A stretch of DNA of 64,000 nucleotides from Blastococcus aggregatus (GCF_900221005.1 NZ_OBQI01000005.1:1-64000); one strand, 5' to 3'; numbered from the stretch's first letter, positions 44,538-54,095 are shown. Program-made: numbers and translations. The notes: a model not told the origin generated them from the sequence alone.

Positions 44538-45928
44538 GGAACAGGATCGCCCGCGAGCTGCGGGCCTGGATCTCCACCGCGCCGCCCGGCGCCCAGCTGC
44601 CGCCCACCCGCGTCCTGGCCACCCGTCACCAGGCCGGCCCGGTCACCGTGCAGAAGGCGCTGCGCACCCTGGCCGGGCAGGGGCTGATCGAGACCCGCCC
44701 CGGCGTCGGCACGTTCGTCCGCGCGGTCCGGGCCGCACGCCCGGCGGACTACGGCTGGCAGACCGCGGCCCTGCGCTCCCCCGCCGCGCCGTCGCCCGGC
44801 ATGCCCGCCGCGCTGCGCAGCACGCCGAACGACGTGATCGCGTTCCACTCGGGGTTCCCCGACCGGGAGCTGCTGCCCGAACGGCTGGTGCGGGCCGCGC
44901 TGGTCCGGGCGGCGCGCAGCGACGCCGCGCTGTCGCGTCCACCGGCCGCGGGCCTGCCCGAGCTGCAGGCGTGGTTCGCCGCCGAGCTGCGCGCGGTCAC
45001 CGCGGCCGACGTCCCCCCGCCGACGCCGCGGGACGTGATCGTGCTGCCCGGCAGTCAGAGCGGGCTGAGTGCCGCCTTCCGCGCCCTGGCGGGTCCGGGG
45101 CAGCCGGTGCTGATGGAGTCGCCGACCTACTGGGGCGCGATCCAGGCCGCCACCCGCGCCGGCGTGCGGATCGTGCCGGTGCCCAGCGGCGGGGAGGGCC
45201 CCGATCCGGAGGAGGTGTCCCGCGCCTTCGCCGAGACCGGCGCCCGGCTGTTCTACGCGCAGCCGAACTACGCCAACCCCACAGGCGCGCAGTGGTCGCC
45301 CGAGCGCGCCCGCCAGGTGCTCGACGTCGTCCGGACGCACGGCGCCTTCCTGCTGGAGGACGACTGGGCACGCGACTTCGGCATCACCACCACGCCCACC
45401 CCGTTGGCCGCCTCCGACGAGTCCGGGCACGTCGTCCACCTGCGCTCGCTCACCAAGAGCGTCTCCCCAGCCCTCCGCGTCGCCGCGATCGTCGCGCGCG
45501 GCGCCGCCCGCGACCGGTTGCTCGCCGACCGGGCGGCGGAGTCGATGTACGTCAGCGGGCTGCTGCAGGCCGCCGTCCTCGACGTCGTCACCCAGCCTGC
45601 GTGGGAGCGGCACCTCCGCGGCCTGCGCACCCAACTGCGAGCCCGCCGCGACCTGCTGGTCGCCTCCCTCGCCGAGCACGCGCCGCAGGTGCTCGTCGAG
45701 CACGTCCCGGCGGGCGGGCTGCACCTCTGGGCGCGGCTGCCCGACGACACCGACCTGTCCCGGCTGATCGCGGACTGCGAGGCCGCCGGAGTGGTCCTCG
45801 CACCGGGCACGGAGTGGTTCCCGGCCGAGCCGACGGCGCCGTTCCTGCGGCTCAGCTTCGCCGGCCCCGAGCCCTCCCGCTTCGGCGAGGGCGCCCGCAT
45901 CCTCGGCGCGATGCTCGACGGCGGCTGA
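44522..45928 (+). CDS. MocR-type regulator (GntR HTH plus aminotransferase domain)
   Basis: 468 residues. A GntR winged helix (about 5-70, LATRHQAGPVTVQKALRTLAGQGLIE) is joined to a fold type I PLP domain with PLP lysine K312 (SLTKSVSPALRV), PNYANPTG near 248-255 and LLEDDW near 277-282. MocR proteins sense amino-acid or PLP-related ligands and regulate transport or vitamin B6 genes. Divergent from the EamA transporter with overlapping ATGs; TATCCT lies 8 nt upstream, so the message is leaderless. Confidence 0.9.
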   Translation: MGDDSGNRIARELRAWISTAPPGAQLPPTRVLATRHQAGPVTVQKALRTLAGQGLIETRPGVGTFVRAVRAARPADYGWQTAALRSPAAPSPGMPAALRSTPNDVIAFHSGFPDRELLPERLVRAALVRAARSDAALSRPPAAGLPELQAWFAAELRAVTAADVPPPTPRDVIVLPGSQSGLSAAFRALAGPGQPVLMESPTYWGAIQAATRAGVRIVPVPSGGEGPDPEEVSRAFAETGARLFYAQPNYANPTGAQWSPERARQVLDVVRTHGAFLLEDDWARDFGITTTPTPLAASDESGHVVHLRSLTKSVSPALRVAAIVARGAARDRLLADRAAESMYVSGLLQAAVLDVVTQPAWERHLRGLRTQLRARRDLLVASLAEHAPQVLVEHVPAGGLHLWARLPDDTDLSRLIADCEAAGVVLAPGTEWFPAEPTAPFLRLSFAGPEPSRFGEGARILGAMLDGG

Positions 45929-46020
45929 GTTCTCTCCCTCACGGCTGTCGATCCCGGCAGGATCGGTTCGTACAAGGGGTGCGAGCCGGCACCTGGCCGG
46001 CCGGACCGAGGAGGAACCAG

Positions 46021-46374
46021 ATGCCGCGCTACCTGCTGACCGTCGTCGAACCGAGCACCGGCCCGGGCTTGGCGCCGGGAGCGTTGGAGAAGATCATGTC
46101 GGACGTGGACGCGGTCCACCACGAGATGCGTGACTCCGGCGTCTGGGTCTTCGGCGGCGGCCTCCACCCGCCCTCGACGGCCACCACCCTGCGCCCCGGC
46201 GACGGCGGGGTGCTCGTGACCGACGGCCCGTTCATCGAGGGCACCGAGCACGTCGGGGGCTTCTCGGTCATCGACGCCCCCGACCTCGATGCGGCGCTGG
46301 CGTGGGGCCGAAAGCTCGTGGGCGCCACCACCATCCCCATCGAGGTGCGGCCGTTCTACGACGGCGCCGGATGA
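46021..46374 (+). CDS. YCII/DGPF-domain protein
   Basis: A 117-residue protein of the YCII-related family; DGPF occurs in [15 protein letters not shown] (about 68-82). Such proteins are the regular companions of ECF42 sigma factors, and some bear on the stress signal those sense. ATG at 46021 after AGGAGGAACC. The stop overlaps the sigma gene's ATG by 4 nt. Confidence 0.9.
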   Translation: MPRYLLTVVEPSTGPGLAPGALEKIMSDVDAVHHEMRDSGVWVFGGGLHPPSTATTLRPGDGGVLVTDGPFIEGTEHVGGFSVIDAPDLDAALAWGRKLVGATTIPIEVRPFYDGAG

Positions 46375-47612
46375 GCGCGATGGCTCTACCGGAGATCGAG
46401 CGCGTCTTCCGCGAGCACTCCGGCCGCGCGGTCGCCGTCCTCACCCGCCTCCTCGGCGACATCGACGCCGCCGAGGAGGCGGTCCAGGACGCCTTCGTGA
46501 CGGCGCTGGCCCGCTGGCCGGCCGACGGCATCCCACCCAGCCCGCCGGGCTGGATCGTCACGACCGCCCGCAACCGCGCCATCGACCGGATGCGGCGCGA
46601 GAGCACCCGCACCGAGCGGTACGTGCAGGCGGCGCGGCTCCGCGACGACTCCCCACCCCGCGAGGAGGGACCCGTGACCGACGACCGGCTGCGGATGGTC
46701 TTCACCTGCTGCCACCCGGCGCTCGCGGTCCCGGCACGGGTCGCGCTGACCCTGCGGCTGCTCGGTGGCCTCACGACGCCGGAGATCGCCGCGGCGTTCC
46801 TGGTGCCCGAGGCGACGATGGCGCAGCGGCTGGTGCGCGCCAAGGCCAAGATCCGGAACGCCGGCATCCCCTACCGGGTGCCGACGGAGGCCGAGCTGCC
46901 CGACCGGCTGCCCGCGGTGCTCGCCGTCGTCTACCTGGTCTTCACCGAGGGGTACGCCGCCTCGGATGGCGCCGACCTGGTGCGCGACGACCTCTGCGCC
47001 GAGGCGATCCGGCTGGGCCGGCTGCTGGCCGAGCTCATGCCCGACGAGCCGGAGGTCACCGGCCTGCTGGCGCTCATGCTGCTCACGGCCTCCCGGCGCC
47101 CGGCCCGGACGTCGGCCGACGGGGACCTGGTGCTGCTCGCCGACCAGGACCGCACGCGCTGGGACCGGGCGCTGATCGCCGAGGGGCAGGAACTGGTCCG
47201 CCGCTGCCTGCGCCGGAACCGACCCGGGACCTACCAGGTGCAGGCCGCGATCGCCGCCGTGCACAGCGACGCCCCCACGGCCGCCGCCACGGACTGGGCG
47301 CAGGTCGTGGCGCTCTACGACCAGCTGCTGGCACTGGCACCCGGCCCGGTGGTCGCCCTCCACCGCGCGGTGGCGGTCGCCGAGCTGACCGACCCGGCAG
47401 CGGGCCTGGCACTCGTCGAGCAGCTCGACCTGCCCCGCTCCCACCTGCTCCCGGCCGTGCGCGCGGACCTCCTGCGCCGGCTGGACCGGCCGGCCGACGC
47501 CGTCGCGGCCTACCGCCAGGCACTCGCCCTGGCCGGCAACGAGCGCGAGCGCGCATTCCTCGGACGGCGCATCGATGAGTTGTCGCCGCCCCCGCGGTCG
47601 ATGGAGGCATGA
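46371..47612 (+). CDS. ECF42-type RNA polymerase sigma factor with C-terminal extension
   Basis: 413 residues. Sigma region 2 is at about 10-80 ([36 protein letters not shown]), region 4 at about 105-165 ([30 protein letters not shown]), followed by a ~240-residue helical/TPR-like extension (from about 175) typical of the group. No anti-sigma gene lies beside it, as expected, since the extension is thought to control activity. It forms a coupled operon with the DGPF protein and DUF1905. Confidence 0.92.
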   Translation: MSAMALPEIERVFREHSGRAVAVLTRLLGDIDAAEEAVQDAFVTALARWPADGIPPSPPGWIVTTARNRAIDRMRRESTRTERYVQAARLRDDSPPREEGPVTDDRLRMVFTCCHPALAVPARVALTLRLLGGLTTPEIAAAFLVPEATMAQRLVRAKAKIRNAGIPYRVPTEAELPDRLPAVLAVVYLVFTEGYAASDGADLVRDDLCAEAIRLGRLLAELMPDEPEVTGLLALMLLTASRRPARTSADGDLVLLADQDRTRWDRALIAEGQELVRRCLRRNRPGTYQVQAAIAAVHSDAPTAAATDWAQVVALYDQLLALAPGPVVALHRAVAVAELTDPAAGLALVEQLDLPRSHLLPAVRADLLRRLDRPADAVAAYRQALALAGNERERAFLGRRIDELSPPPRSMEA

Positions 47613-47890
47613 CCACCCCCCGCACGCTCGACCTGCACTTCACCGCCCCCATCGAGAAGGACGGCGCCTTCCCCACCTACCTGGTCGTCCCGGACTCGGC
47701 CGAGGCGCTGGGCACCCGGCGCGCCGTCAAGGTGACCGGCACCGCCGACGGGCACGCCTTCGCCGCGACCCTCATGCCGTCGGGCACCGGACCGCACTGG
47801 CTGCCACTGCGCGCGGCGATCTGCTCGGCCATCGGCAAGAGCCGGGCCGGCGAGGAGGTCACCGTGCACCTGCAGCAGCGGCTCAGCTGA
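47609..47890 (+). CDS. DUF1905 protein
   Basis: A 93-residue beta-rich protein matching DUF1905 ([44 protein letters not shown]). DUF1905 is frequently near ECF or YdeI-like genes. Function unknown. ATG overlaps the sigma-factor stop (ATGA), so it is the third gene of the unit. Confidence 0.85.
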   Translation: MTTPRTLDLHFTAPIEKDGAFPTYLVVPDSAEALGTRRAVKVTGTADGHAFAATLMPSGTGPHWLPLRAAICSAIGKSRAGEEVTVHLQQRLS

Positions 47891-47922
47891 ACCGAGGAGT
47901 TTCCGCGAGGACGTCCGCGCAC

Positions 47923-47928
47923 TACGTT
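47923..47928 (+). promoter_or_regulatory. -10 box of leaderless cyclase-fold gene
   Basis: TACGTT ends 8 nt before the ATG at 47937 with no Shine-Dalgarno between, consistent with a leaderless message and separate transcription from the ECF unit. Confidence 0.45.
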
Positions 47929-47936
47929 CGGCGGCC

Positions 47937-48875
47937 ATGACGGTGCAGGAGTGGCTGCTGGACGGCGATCCGGCGATCCGCTGGCAGGTGCTGCGCGACC
48001 TGTGCGACGCACCGGCGGACGTCGTCGCCGCCGAACGGGCCAGGGTGGCCACCGAGGGCTGGGGCGCCCGGCTGCTCGCGCTCCGGGACGCCGACGGTCG
48101 GTGGGCGGGTGGCGCCTGCTTCCCCGCCATGGGCTGGGAGCGGGTCGAGGACGAGGGCCAGCCGTGGACGGCGACCCTGCCCACGCTGGTGCTGCTGCGC
48201 GACCTCGGCCTGGATCCGCGGTCTGCCGCCGCCCGCGAGACGGCGGCGCTGGTGCGGGAGAACTGCCGCTGGGAGTACGACGCCGAGCGGTTCTTCGACG
48301 GCGAGGTCGAGTCCTGCATCAACGGCCGGACGGTGGCGGTGGGCGCCTGGCTGGGCGAGGACGTGGACGACGTCGTCGCCCGGCTGCTCGGCGACCAGCT
48401 CGACGACGGCGGCTGGAACTGCTGGGCCGAGCACGGGTCGGTCCGGTCGTCGTTCCACTCGACCATCAACGTGCTGGAGGGGCTGCTGGCGCACGAGCGG
48501 GCGGGGCACGGCAGCCCGGCGGTGGCCGTCGCCCGGCGGCGCGGCGAGGAGTACCTGCTCGAGCGCTCGCTGTTCCGGCGGCGCAGCACCGGCGAGGTGG
48601 CCGACCCCGCCTACCTGACCTTCTCCTTCCCGCCCCGCTGGCACTACGACGTCCTCCGCGGGCTCGAGCACCTCCGCGCGGCCGGGCGCGAGCCGGACCC
48701 TCGGCTGGACGACGCGGTCGCGCTGGTCCGGAGCAAGCAGCAGCCCGACGGCACCTGGCTGCTGGAGAACACCCATCCGGGCGCGGTCCACTTCCCGCTG
48801 GAGGACGGCGACGGCATGCCGAGCCGCTGGAACACGCTGCGCGCCCTGCGGGTGCTGCGCTGGTACGGGGCCTAG
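47937..48875 (+). CDS. Terpenoid-cyclase/prenyltransferase-fold protein
   Basis: 312 residues with repeated QW-like segments (DADGRWAGG, LDDGGWNCW, PDGTWLLEN), the signature of an alpha/alpha toroid as in squalene cyclases and protein prenyltransferases. The DxDD catalytic motif of squalene-hopene cyclases is not evident, so it is probably a non-cyclase member. No signal peptide. Its stop TAG overlaps the stop of the ArfB-like gene on the other strand (CTAG). Confidence 0.72.
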   Translation: MTVQEWLLDGDPAIRWQVLRDLCDAPADVVAAERARVATEGWGARLLALRDADGRWAGGACFPAMGWERVEDEGQPWTATLPTLVLLRDLGLDPRSAAARETAALVRENCRWEYDAERFFDGEVESCINGRTVAVGAWLGEDVDDVVARLLGDQLDDGGWNCWAEHGSVRSSFHSTINVLEGLLAHERAGHGSPAVAVARRRGEEYLLERSLFRRRSTGEVADPAYLTFSFPPRWHYDVLRGLEHLRAAGREPDPRLDDAVALVRSKQQPDGTWLLENTHPGAVHFPLEDGDGMPSRWNTLRALRVLRWYGA

Positions 48876-49336
48876 TCCCAGCCGCCGCGCTGCTTCTTCA
48901 GCTGGCCGCGCTGCTTCTTCGCCTCGATCCGCCGCTCCTTCGAGCCGCGGGTCGGCTTGGTGCGGCGCCGGGCGGGGGGCGGCGGGGCGAGCGCGGCGCG
49001 CAGCACGGCGGCCAGCCGCTCGCGGGCGGCCTGCCGGTTGCGCAGCTGCTGGCGGTGCTCGCTGGCCGCGATGGTCAGGACGCCGTCGACGAGCCGGTCC
49101 CCCAGCCGCTGGCCCAGCCGTGCCCGCTGCGGATCCGTCAGGCCGGGCAGCTCCAGCGGCGCGACCGACAGCTCGACCCGCGAGTCGGCGGTGTTGACGC
49201 CCTGCCCGCCGGGCCCCGACGACCGCGAGAACCGCCACGACAGCGCGGCCGCGGGCACGACGAGGGACCCGGTGACCGGCAGGTCACCGGCGGCGTCGTC
49301 GACGGCGGGCATGCGCACAGTCTGGCCGAGGGTCAC
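48872..49336 (-). CDS. arfB: ArfB/YaeJ-like peptidyl-tRNA hydrolase
   Basis: A stalled-ribosome rescue factor of 154 residues. The release-factor GGQ is in RSSGPGGQGVNTADSRVEL (about 50-65), and the C-terminal tail is strongly basic (KERRIEAKKQRGQLKKQRG), as needed to enter the empty mRNA channel. The GTG at 49336 overlaps the upstream kinase stop as GTGA; an internal ATG at 49312 would remove 8 residues and is possible. Confidence 0.88.
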   Translation of the reverse strand: MTLGQTVRMPAVDDAAGDLPVTGSLVVPAAALSWRFSRSSGPGGQGVNTADSRVELSVAPLELPGLTDPQRARLGQRLGDRLVDGVLTIAASEHRQQLRNRQAARERLAAVLRAALAPPPPARRRTKPTRGSKERRIEAKKQRGQLKKQRGGWD

Positions 49337-50349
49337 GACGGCGCCGCGGCCAGCGGCCCGGGTGCGAGGTGCTCGGCGGTCCACTCGGGCACGCTGGCGG
49401 CCCAGTCCCCCCGCTCGTCCGGGTGCACGCCGCGCAGGATCCGCCGCCAGGTGAGCGCCCGGGCCAGCGGTGCCACGCGCAGCGCGAGGTCGCACTGCTC
49501 GCGCAGCTCCCGCCGGCTGCCGGCATCCGACCAGGGTTCGAGGTAGGCGTCGCGGAGCCGCCGCAGGACGGGTGACCCCGCGGGCAGCCCGAGCACGCGG
49601 GTGGCCGAGGCGAGCGCCACCAGCAGGCTCAGGAAGGGGTGGGCGACCGAGGCGTCGCCCCAGTCGAAGAACCGGTACCGGTCCCCGGACACGAACACGT
49701 TGCCGTCGTGCAGGTCGTCGTGCTGCACGGTGGCCGGCACGCCTGCGGCCAGTTCGCGGCAGGCGGCGGCGTAGGCGGGGAGGTCGGCCCGCACCCGCGC
49801 GCGGACGGCCGGGTCCAGGCCTCCGGGCCGACCGGTGAGTTGCGCGTCGTCGTCGTCGAGGAGGTCGGCCACCAGCCCCGGGAGCGCGGCCGGCCGGAGG
49901 TCGGGCACACCCAGCTCGAGCAGCTTCCCCGCGTGCTGGACCAGCTCGCGCTGGAGTGCGGCGTAGGCCTGGAGCAGCGCGGCCCAGGTGGCGGCGTCGC
50001 TGCCGTGGGTGCGCAGCCGCTCGCCGCCGTCGGGCAGGAGCAGCAGCCGGCGCGGGGGGTCGGTGGCCAGCGGCACCAGCACCGCGTCGGGCACCCAGCG
50101 GCCGAACGCTCCGGAGAGCCGGACCTCGGAGGCGGAGCCCGCGCCGGGCGCCTTGAGCCACGCCGCTCCCCCGCCGCGCAGGGGCAGCCGGAACGCCGTC
50201 GACCAGATGCGGATGTGCGGCTGCTCCGGTTCCCCGTCGACGGCGAGCCCGGCACGGCCCAGCTGCTCGCCGGCCCAGGCCAGGGCGTCCGCCCGCCACG
50301 CGGGATCACGCCAGGTGGCCAGGCCCGTCGTCGCCGCGTCCTCGAGCAC
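49333..50349 (-). CDS. APH-family phosphotransferase
   Basis: 338 residues of the aminoglycoside phosphotransferase/choline kinase fold. The catalytic Brenner-type motif is VQHDDLHDGNVFV (about 207-219) and the metal site FFDWGDA (about 228). No resistance context; the substrate is likely a small metabolite. GTG at 50349, with TAGGGT 6 nt upstream, indicating leaderless transcription of this kinase-arfB pair. Confidence 0.82.
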   Translation of the reverse strand: MLEDAATTGLATWRDPAWRADALAWAGEQLGRAGLAVDGEPEQPHIRIWSTAFRLPLRGGGAAWLKAPGAGSASEVRLSGAFGRWVPDAVLVPLATDPPRRLLLLPDGGERLRTHGSDAATWAALLQAYAALQRELVQHAGKLLELGVPDLRPAALPGLVADLLDDDDAQLTGRPGGLDPAVRARVRADLPAYAAACRELAAGVPATVQHDDLHDGNVFVSGDRYRFFDWGDASVAHPFLSLLVALASATRVLGLPAGSPVLRRLRDAYLEPWSDAGSRRELREQCDLALRVAPLARALTWRRILRGVHPDERGDWAASVPEWTAEHLAPGPLAAAPS

Positions 50350-50355
50350 CGCCCG

Positions 50356-50361
50356 ACCCTA
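50356..50361 (-). promoter_or_regulatory. -10 box of leaderless phosphotransferase gene
   Basis: TAGGGT on the minus strand ends 6 nt before the GTG at 50349. It lies in the 26-nt gap after the acyltransferase stop, so the kinase has its own promoter. Confidence 0.5.
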
Positions 50362-50375
50362 GAACTGCCCCGGGA

Positions 50376-52556
50376 TCAGCCGAGGACGTTGCCCAGCCGT
50401 GCCCCGAAGGCACCGGCGAGCGTGCGCGAGTAGGTGGCGGTCAGGTGGTTGCCGTCCCGGTAGACGATCGTCCCGCCGATGACCGCGGGGCACCGGTCGG
50501 TGGGACACACCCACGGCGTCAGGTCCATGACCTCGACACCGCTCATCCCTTCGGCCGCCGTGACCTCCGGCGCGTCCTCCCACAGGATGGGTGCCCGCTC
50601 GACCGCGCACTCGGTCAGCCGGTCGGAGTGCTGCTCCACGCAGTCGGGCACCAGGATGTCCGGCCGCGGGAGGTCGCGGATGCTCAGGACGTGGATGCCG
50701 GCCTGCACCAGCGGCTCCCACGCATCCCGGAAACCCTGCTCCATGAGCGGCTTGCTCTCCTCGAGCCCGAGGCTCTGCCCGTCGCGACGCACGAGGTACC
50801 GCGAGGTCCCCGTCAGGACGACGTCCGGTGGATCGGCCAGGAGCGTCCGCGTCAGCTCCGCGTTGCGCTCGTCGCATCCGGTGTAGTCGGCAGCCTCCAG
50901 ATCCACCGTCACGGCCGCGAACGGGCAGGCACCCCGGGTGTAGACGTCCAGGCGCCAGGCGTTGGCCTCCGCGAGACCCTCGACGGCGGCGATGAACTGC
51001 TCGGCGTGCGAGTCCCCGACGAGCGCGATGGTGGTGTCGCTGCTCCGGTCGCCGAGCGAGCAGCGGACGGTCTGGTTGGCCGCCTGGTCGACGGTGCACT
51101 CCGGGCGCGCGACGGGCGCCCAGTCGACGGCGGCCTGCACCGGCGTGGGCACGATCGAGGGGAAGGAGTCCCTCGGCTCACCCGCGGACGGATCCCAGGC
51201 CAGCGCGCCGGCGCCGAGCGTCGGCGACGGGCCGCCCGCCGCGTCGCCGGGAACCGCGGCCGCTCCGCTCTGGCCCTGCCGCAGCACGGCGTGCTGGAGC
51301 AGGAGGCCGGCGACGATCGCGATCAGCATGCAGAGCGCGCCGAGCTGCAACGTGCGGCCGTCGTCGCCGCGCAGCGTCCGGGCGCCGAGCACCGGCTGCT
51401 CCACGAGCCGGAGGCTCAGCCAGGCCGGGAGAACCGAGAGGACGGCCAGGGCGAGCGCCTGCCAGGTCTGCAACGGCTCACCGGTGACCCCCGCGGCGAT
51501 GACCAGGACCGGCCAGTGCCACAGGTACAGCGAGTACGACAGGCCGCCGACCCAGCCCAGCGGGCGGGTGCACAGCAGTGGGTTCTGGGTCCGGGGGGCG
51601 CCGGACAGGCCCGAGGCGAGCACGGCCACCGCGCCCAGCGTGGGCAGCAGGGCGGCCGCGCCCGGGAACACCGTGGCCCCGTCGAACGTGGTGGCGGCCA
51701 GCAGGATCAGGCCGAGTCCGGCCCAGCCGACGACGCGGGCGAGCACCCCGCCGAGGACGGCCGTCGCCGGCAGGACGGCGAGCCCCGCGCCCAGCGCGAG
51801 CTCCCAGGCGCGGGTCGTCGTCACGAAGTACGCCGGGCCCGGGTCGGCCGCGGTCAGGTGCACCGACCACGCCAGCGAGGGGACGGCGATGAGCGCCAGC
51901 GGCAGCCACAGGTGCCGGCGGGTCATCCCGAGGTGCGCCGAACCGGAGCGCCGCCGCAGCAGGCGGACGGAGACGACGACCGCGAGGATCGTCAGCGGCC
52001 ACATCAGGTAGAACTGCTCCTCCACCGCCAGCGACCAGAAGTGCTGCAGGGGGGAGGCCGCCTGGTCCCGGGCCGAGTACTGGACGGCGCGGTCGGCCAG
52101 GTCCCAGTTGACCAGGTAGCCGGCGCTGCTCAGGAGGTCGCGCCCGATCTGGACCCACTGCGTCCGCGGGAGCAGCACGACGGCCGCGGCGCCCACCGCG
52201 AGCAGCGTCACCGTGGCCGCCGGGAGGATCCGTCGGGCACGGCGGGCGTAGAAGCTCCTCAGGGAGACGGTGCCGCGCGCCTCGAGCTCGCGGACCAGAC
52301 CCTGGGTGATGAGGAAGCCCGAGATCACGAAGAAGACGTCGACGCCCACGAAGCCACCGGTGAGACCGGGCAGCCCCGCGTGGTAGAGGACGACCAGGCC
52401 CACGGCCACCGCCCGCAGACCCTGGATGTCGGCGCGGAAGGCCGGCGCGGGGGTTCCCGCCGTCGGCGCGGTCCCGGGCCCGTCGTGGCGCACTGCCGGC
52501 ATCCGGACGGTGGCGTCGGCCTCGTCCGCCTGGGGTGCCAGGACGCTTCCTCGCAT
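50376..52556 (-). CDS. OatA-like membrane acyltransferase with SGNH domain
   Basis: 726 residues. The acyltransferase-3 domain (about 40-390) has some ten membrane helices with FRADIQGLRAVAVGLVVLYH, GVDVFFVISGFLIT and the ARRARRILPA segment. After a linker comes an extracytoplasmic SGNH esterase-like domain with Ser in VGDSHAEQF (about 517) and the Asp/His pair in RDGNHLT near the end. Such fusions O-acetylate peptidoglycan or surface polysaccharide. ATG at 52556. The 255-nt gap upstream holds no gene I can support. Confidence 0.9.
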   Translation of the reverse strand: MRGSVLAPQADEADATVRMPAVRHDGPGTAPTAGTPAPAFRADIQGLRAVAVGLVVLYHAGLPGLTGGFVGVDVFFVISGFLITQGLVRELEARGTVSLRSFYARRARRILPAATVTLLAVGAAAVVLLPRTQWVQIGRDLLSSAGYLVNWDLADRAVQYSARDQAASPLQHFWSLAVEEQFYLMWPLTILAVVVSVRLLRRRSGSAHLGMTRRHLWLPLALIAVPSLAWSVHLTAADPGPAYFVTTTRAWELALGAGLAVLPATAVLGGVLARVVGWAGLGLILLAATTFDGATVFPGAAALLPTLGAVAVLASGLSGAPRTQNPLLCTRPLGWVGGLSYSLYLWHWPVLVIAAGVTGEPLQTWQALALAVLSVLPAWLSLRLVEQPVLGARTLRGDDGRTLQLGALCMLIAIVAGLLLQHAVLRQGQSGAAAVPGDAAGGPSPTLGAGALAWDPSAGEPRDSFPSIVPTPVQAAVDWAPVARPECTVDQAANQTVRCSLGDRSSDTTIALVGDSHAEQFIAAVEGLAEANAWRLDVYTRGACPFAAVTVDLEAADYTGCDERNAELTRTLLADPPDVVLTGTSRYLVRRDGQSLGLEESKPLMEQGFRDAWEPLVQAGIHVLSIRDLPRPDILVPDCVEQHSDRLTECAVERAPILWEDAPEVTAAEGMSGVEVMDLTPWVCPTDRCPAVIGGTIVYRDGNHLTATYSRTLAGAFGARLGNVLG

Positions 52557-52811
52557 GGACTTCCTCGGGTGTCGCGGGGCGCCCCTCGGAGCCTGGAGTG
52601 GCAGTGGGACAGCCGGGTCTTCGCGTCGTCGGCCGCAGTGGTCGGACGCGCTGTCACCACACGACTACGCGACGGCAGGACAGCCGAACGGACGGTAATC
52701 GACGCGGCCCGGTATCGGTGTCTGTGCGCACCACCCGCGACACAGCTGTCCCGGCCCTCCCACGTGCCCCCTGCGCTCGGGGCGGCCGGGTGACCCGGTC
52801 GCCCCGCACGC

Positions 52812-53669
52812 CTACAGGATCGGCTTGCCGCCGGTGACCGCGATCCGCGCCCCGGAGACGTAGGACGCCTCGTCGCCGGCCAGCAGCACGTACACCGGGG
52901 CGAGCTCGGCGGGCTGCCCGGCGCGGCCCAGGGGGACCTGCTCGCCGAAGCTCTCCACCTTCTCCGGCGGCATGGTGGCCGGGATGAGCGGCGTCCAGAT
53001 CGGGCCGGGGGCGACGCTGTTGGCCCGGATGCCCTTGTCCGCGTACATCTGCGCCAGGCTCGCGGTGAAGTTGGCGATGCCGGCCTTGGTCATGGCGTAG
53101 GCCGCGAGGTCGGGGCTGGGCATGTCGGAGTTCACCGACGAGGAGTTGATGATCGAGCCGCCCGACGGCATGTGCGGGATGGCGGCCTTGCAGAGGAGGA
53201 ACATCGCCGACAGGTTGACCGCGACGGTGTGGTCCCACTCGTCGTCGGAGATCTCCTCCAGCGTCGGGTGCGTCATCTGGAACGCGGCGTTGTTGACCAG
53301 GATGTCGACCCGGCCGAACTCCTCGACCGCCGTCGGGATGATCGTCCTGACGTGCGCGCGGTCGGCGAGGTCGCCGGGCACCAGCACGCACCTCTGCCCG
53401 GCCTGCTCGACGTGGCGCGCGGTGTCCTGCGCGTCCTCGTGCTCGCTCAGGTAGGAGATCAGGACGTCGGCGCCCTCACGGGCGAAGGCGATGGCGACGG
53501 CGCGGCCGATGCCGCTGTCACCCCCGGTGATGACCGCCTTCTTGCCGGCGAGCCGGCCGGAGCCCTGGTAGCTCTCCTCGCCGTGGTCGGGCTTCGGGTC
53601 CATCTCCCCGAGCGTGCCGGGCGGGGTCTGCTGCTGGGCGGGCTGGGACTCGGGGCGGGGCGACGACAT
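52812..53669 (-). CDS. SDR-family general-stress oxidoreductase
   Basis: 285 residues. The N-terminal tail rich in Gln and Pro (1-35) and TGGDSGIGRAVAIAF (about 48-62), NNAA and YAMTKAG place it in the YghA/YdaD-like subgroup of short-chain dehydrogenases, members of which belong to the SigB general-stress regulon in Bacillus. The substrate is unknown. GGAGGAGAGCC precedes the ATG at 53669. A SigB-like promoter lies 67 nt upstream. Confidence 0.85.
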   Translation of the reverse strand: MSSPRPESQPAQQQTPPGTLGEMDPKPDHGEESYQGSGRLAGKKAVITGGDSGIGRAVAIAFAREGADVLISYLSEHEDAQDTARHVEQAGQRCVLVPGDLADRAHVRTIIPTAVEEFGRVDILVNNAAFQMTHPTLEEISDDEWDHTVAVNLSAMFLLCKAAIPHMPSGGSIINSSSVNSDMPSPDLAAYAMTKAGIANFTASLAQMYADKGIRANSVAPGPIWTPLIPATMPPEKVESFGEQVPLGRAGQPAELAPVYVLLAGDEASYVSGARIAVTGGKPIL

Positions 53670-53735
53670 GGCTCTCCTCCGGGGCGCTGAGCGGGGCGGC
53701 CCGGGTGCGTGCTCACCGGGACCGGCCTCCGCGCG

Positions 53736-53760
53736 CTACCCGCCGAGGCGTGCGGGGAAC
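53736..53760 (-). promoter_or_regulatory. SigB-like promoter of the stress SDR
   Basis: On the minus strand GTTC (53760-53757), 15 nt, GGGTAG (53741-53736), one change in each box from GTTT-N15-GGGTAT. It matches the spacing of the promoter at 40093-40117. It would produce a leader of about 60 nt. Confidence 0.5.
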
Positions 53761-53773
53761 CTGCCGATCGGGC

Positions 53774-53911
53774 TCAGGCGGCGCGGGACAGCGGAACGGC
53801 GGACGCGCTCACAGCCGGCGACGGCAGCTGCCAGCGCATCTCGAACCGACGACGACCGGTGCCGTCGACGACCTGCACCCACCGGCATTCCGGGCAGTCC
53901 TGCGTACGCAT
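53774..53911 (-). CDS. Possible CxxC mini-protein
   Basis: A 45-codon reading frame starting MRTQDCPECRWVQVVDGTG. It contains C6-P-E-C9, which could bind one side of a metal site or be redox-active, and an aromatic/basic segment RRRFEMRWQL. An AGGAAGTGG stretch lies about 8 nt before the ATG, preceded by two GGTGAACAG direct repeats (53926-53947). In this ~430-nt gap between the SDR and helicase genes it is the only frame with protein-like sequence. The C-terminal third is low complexity. It may be non-coding. Confidence 0.42.
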   Translation of the reverse strand: MRTQDCPECRWVQVVDGTGRRRFEMRWQLPSPAVSASAVPLSRAA

Positions 53912-54095
53912 CGTGTGTCCACTTCCTGTTCACCTGCTGTTCACCTTCCACCTTTCTACCGGATTTCTCTCGTTCCGCAACATTCCGTCACCCCTGCCGT
54001 CACCCCTGTCCCGTCGCCCGGCCCGCACGGCACGGGGTCGCGGGAACGTCCGGGCCGTCGGGCACGCTTGTCCCCCTGATGACCGAGATCGCCGC

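Noticed and set aside
53709..54095. Upstream extension of the helicase reading frame
   Set aside because: Low-GC, Pro/Arg-rich translation not typical of helicase N termini; the ATG at 54096 directly precedes the conserved part.
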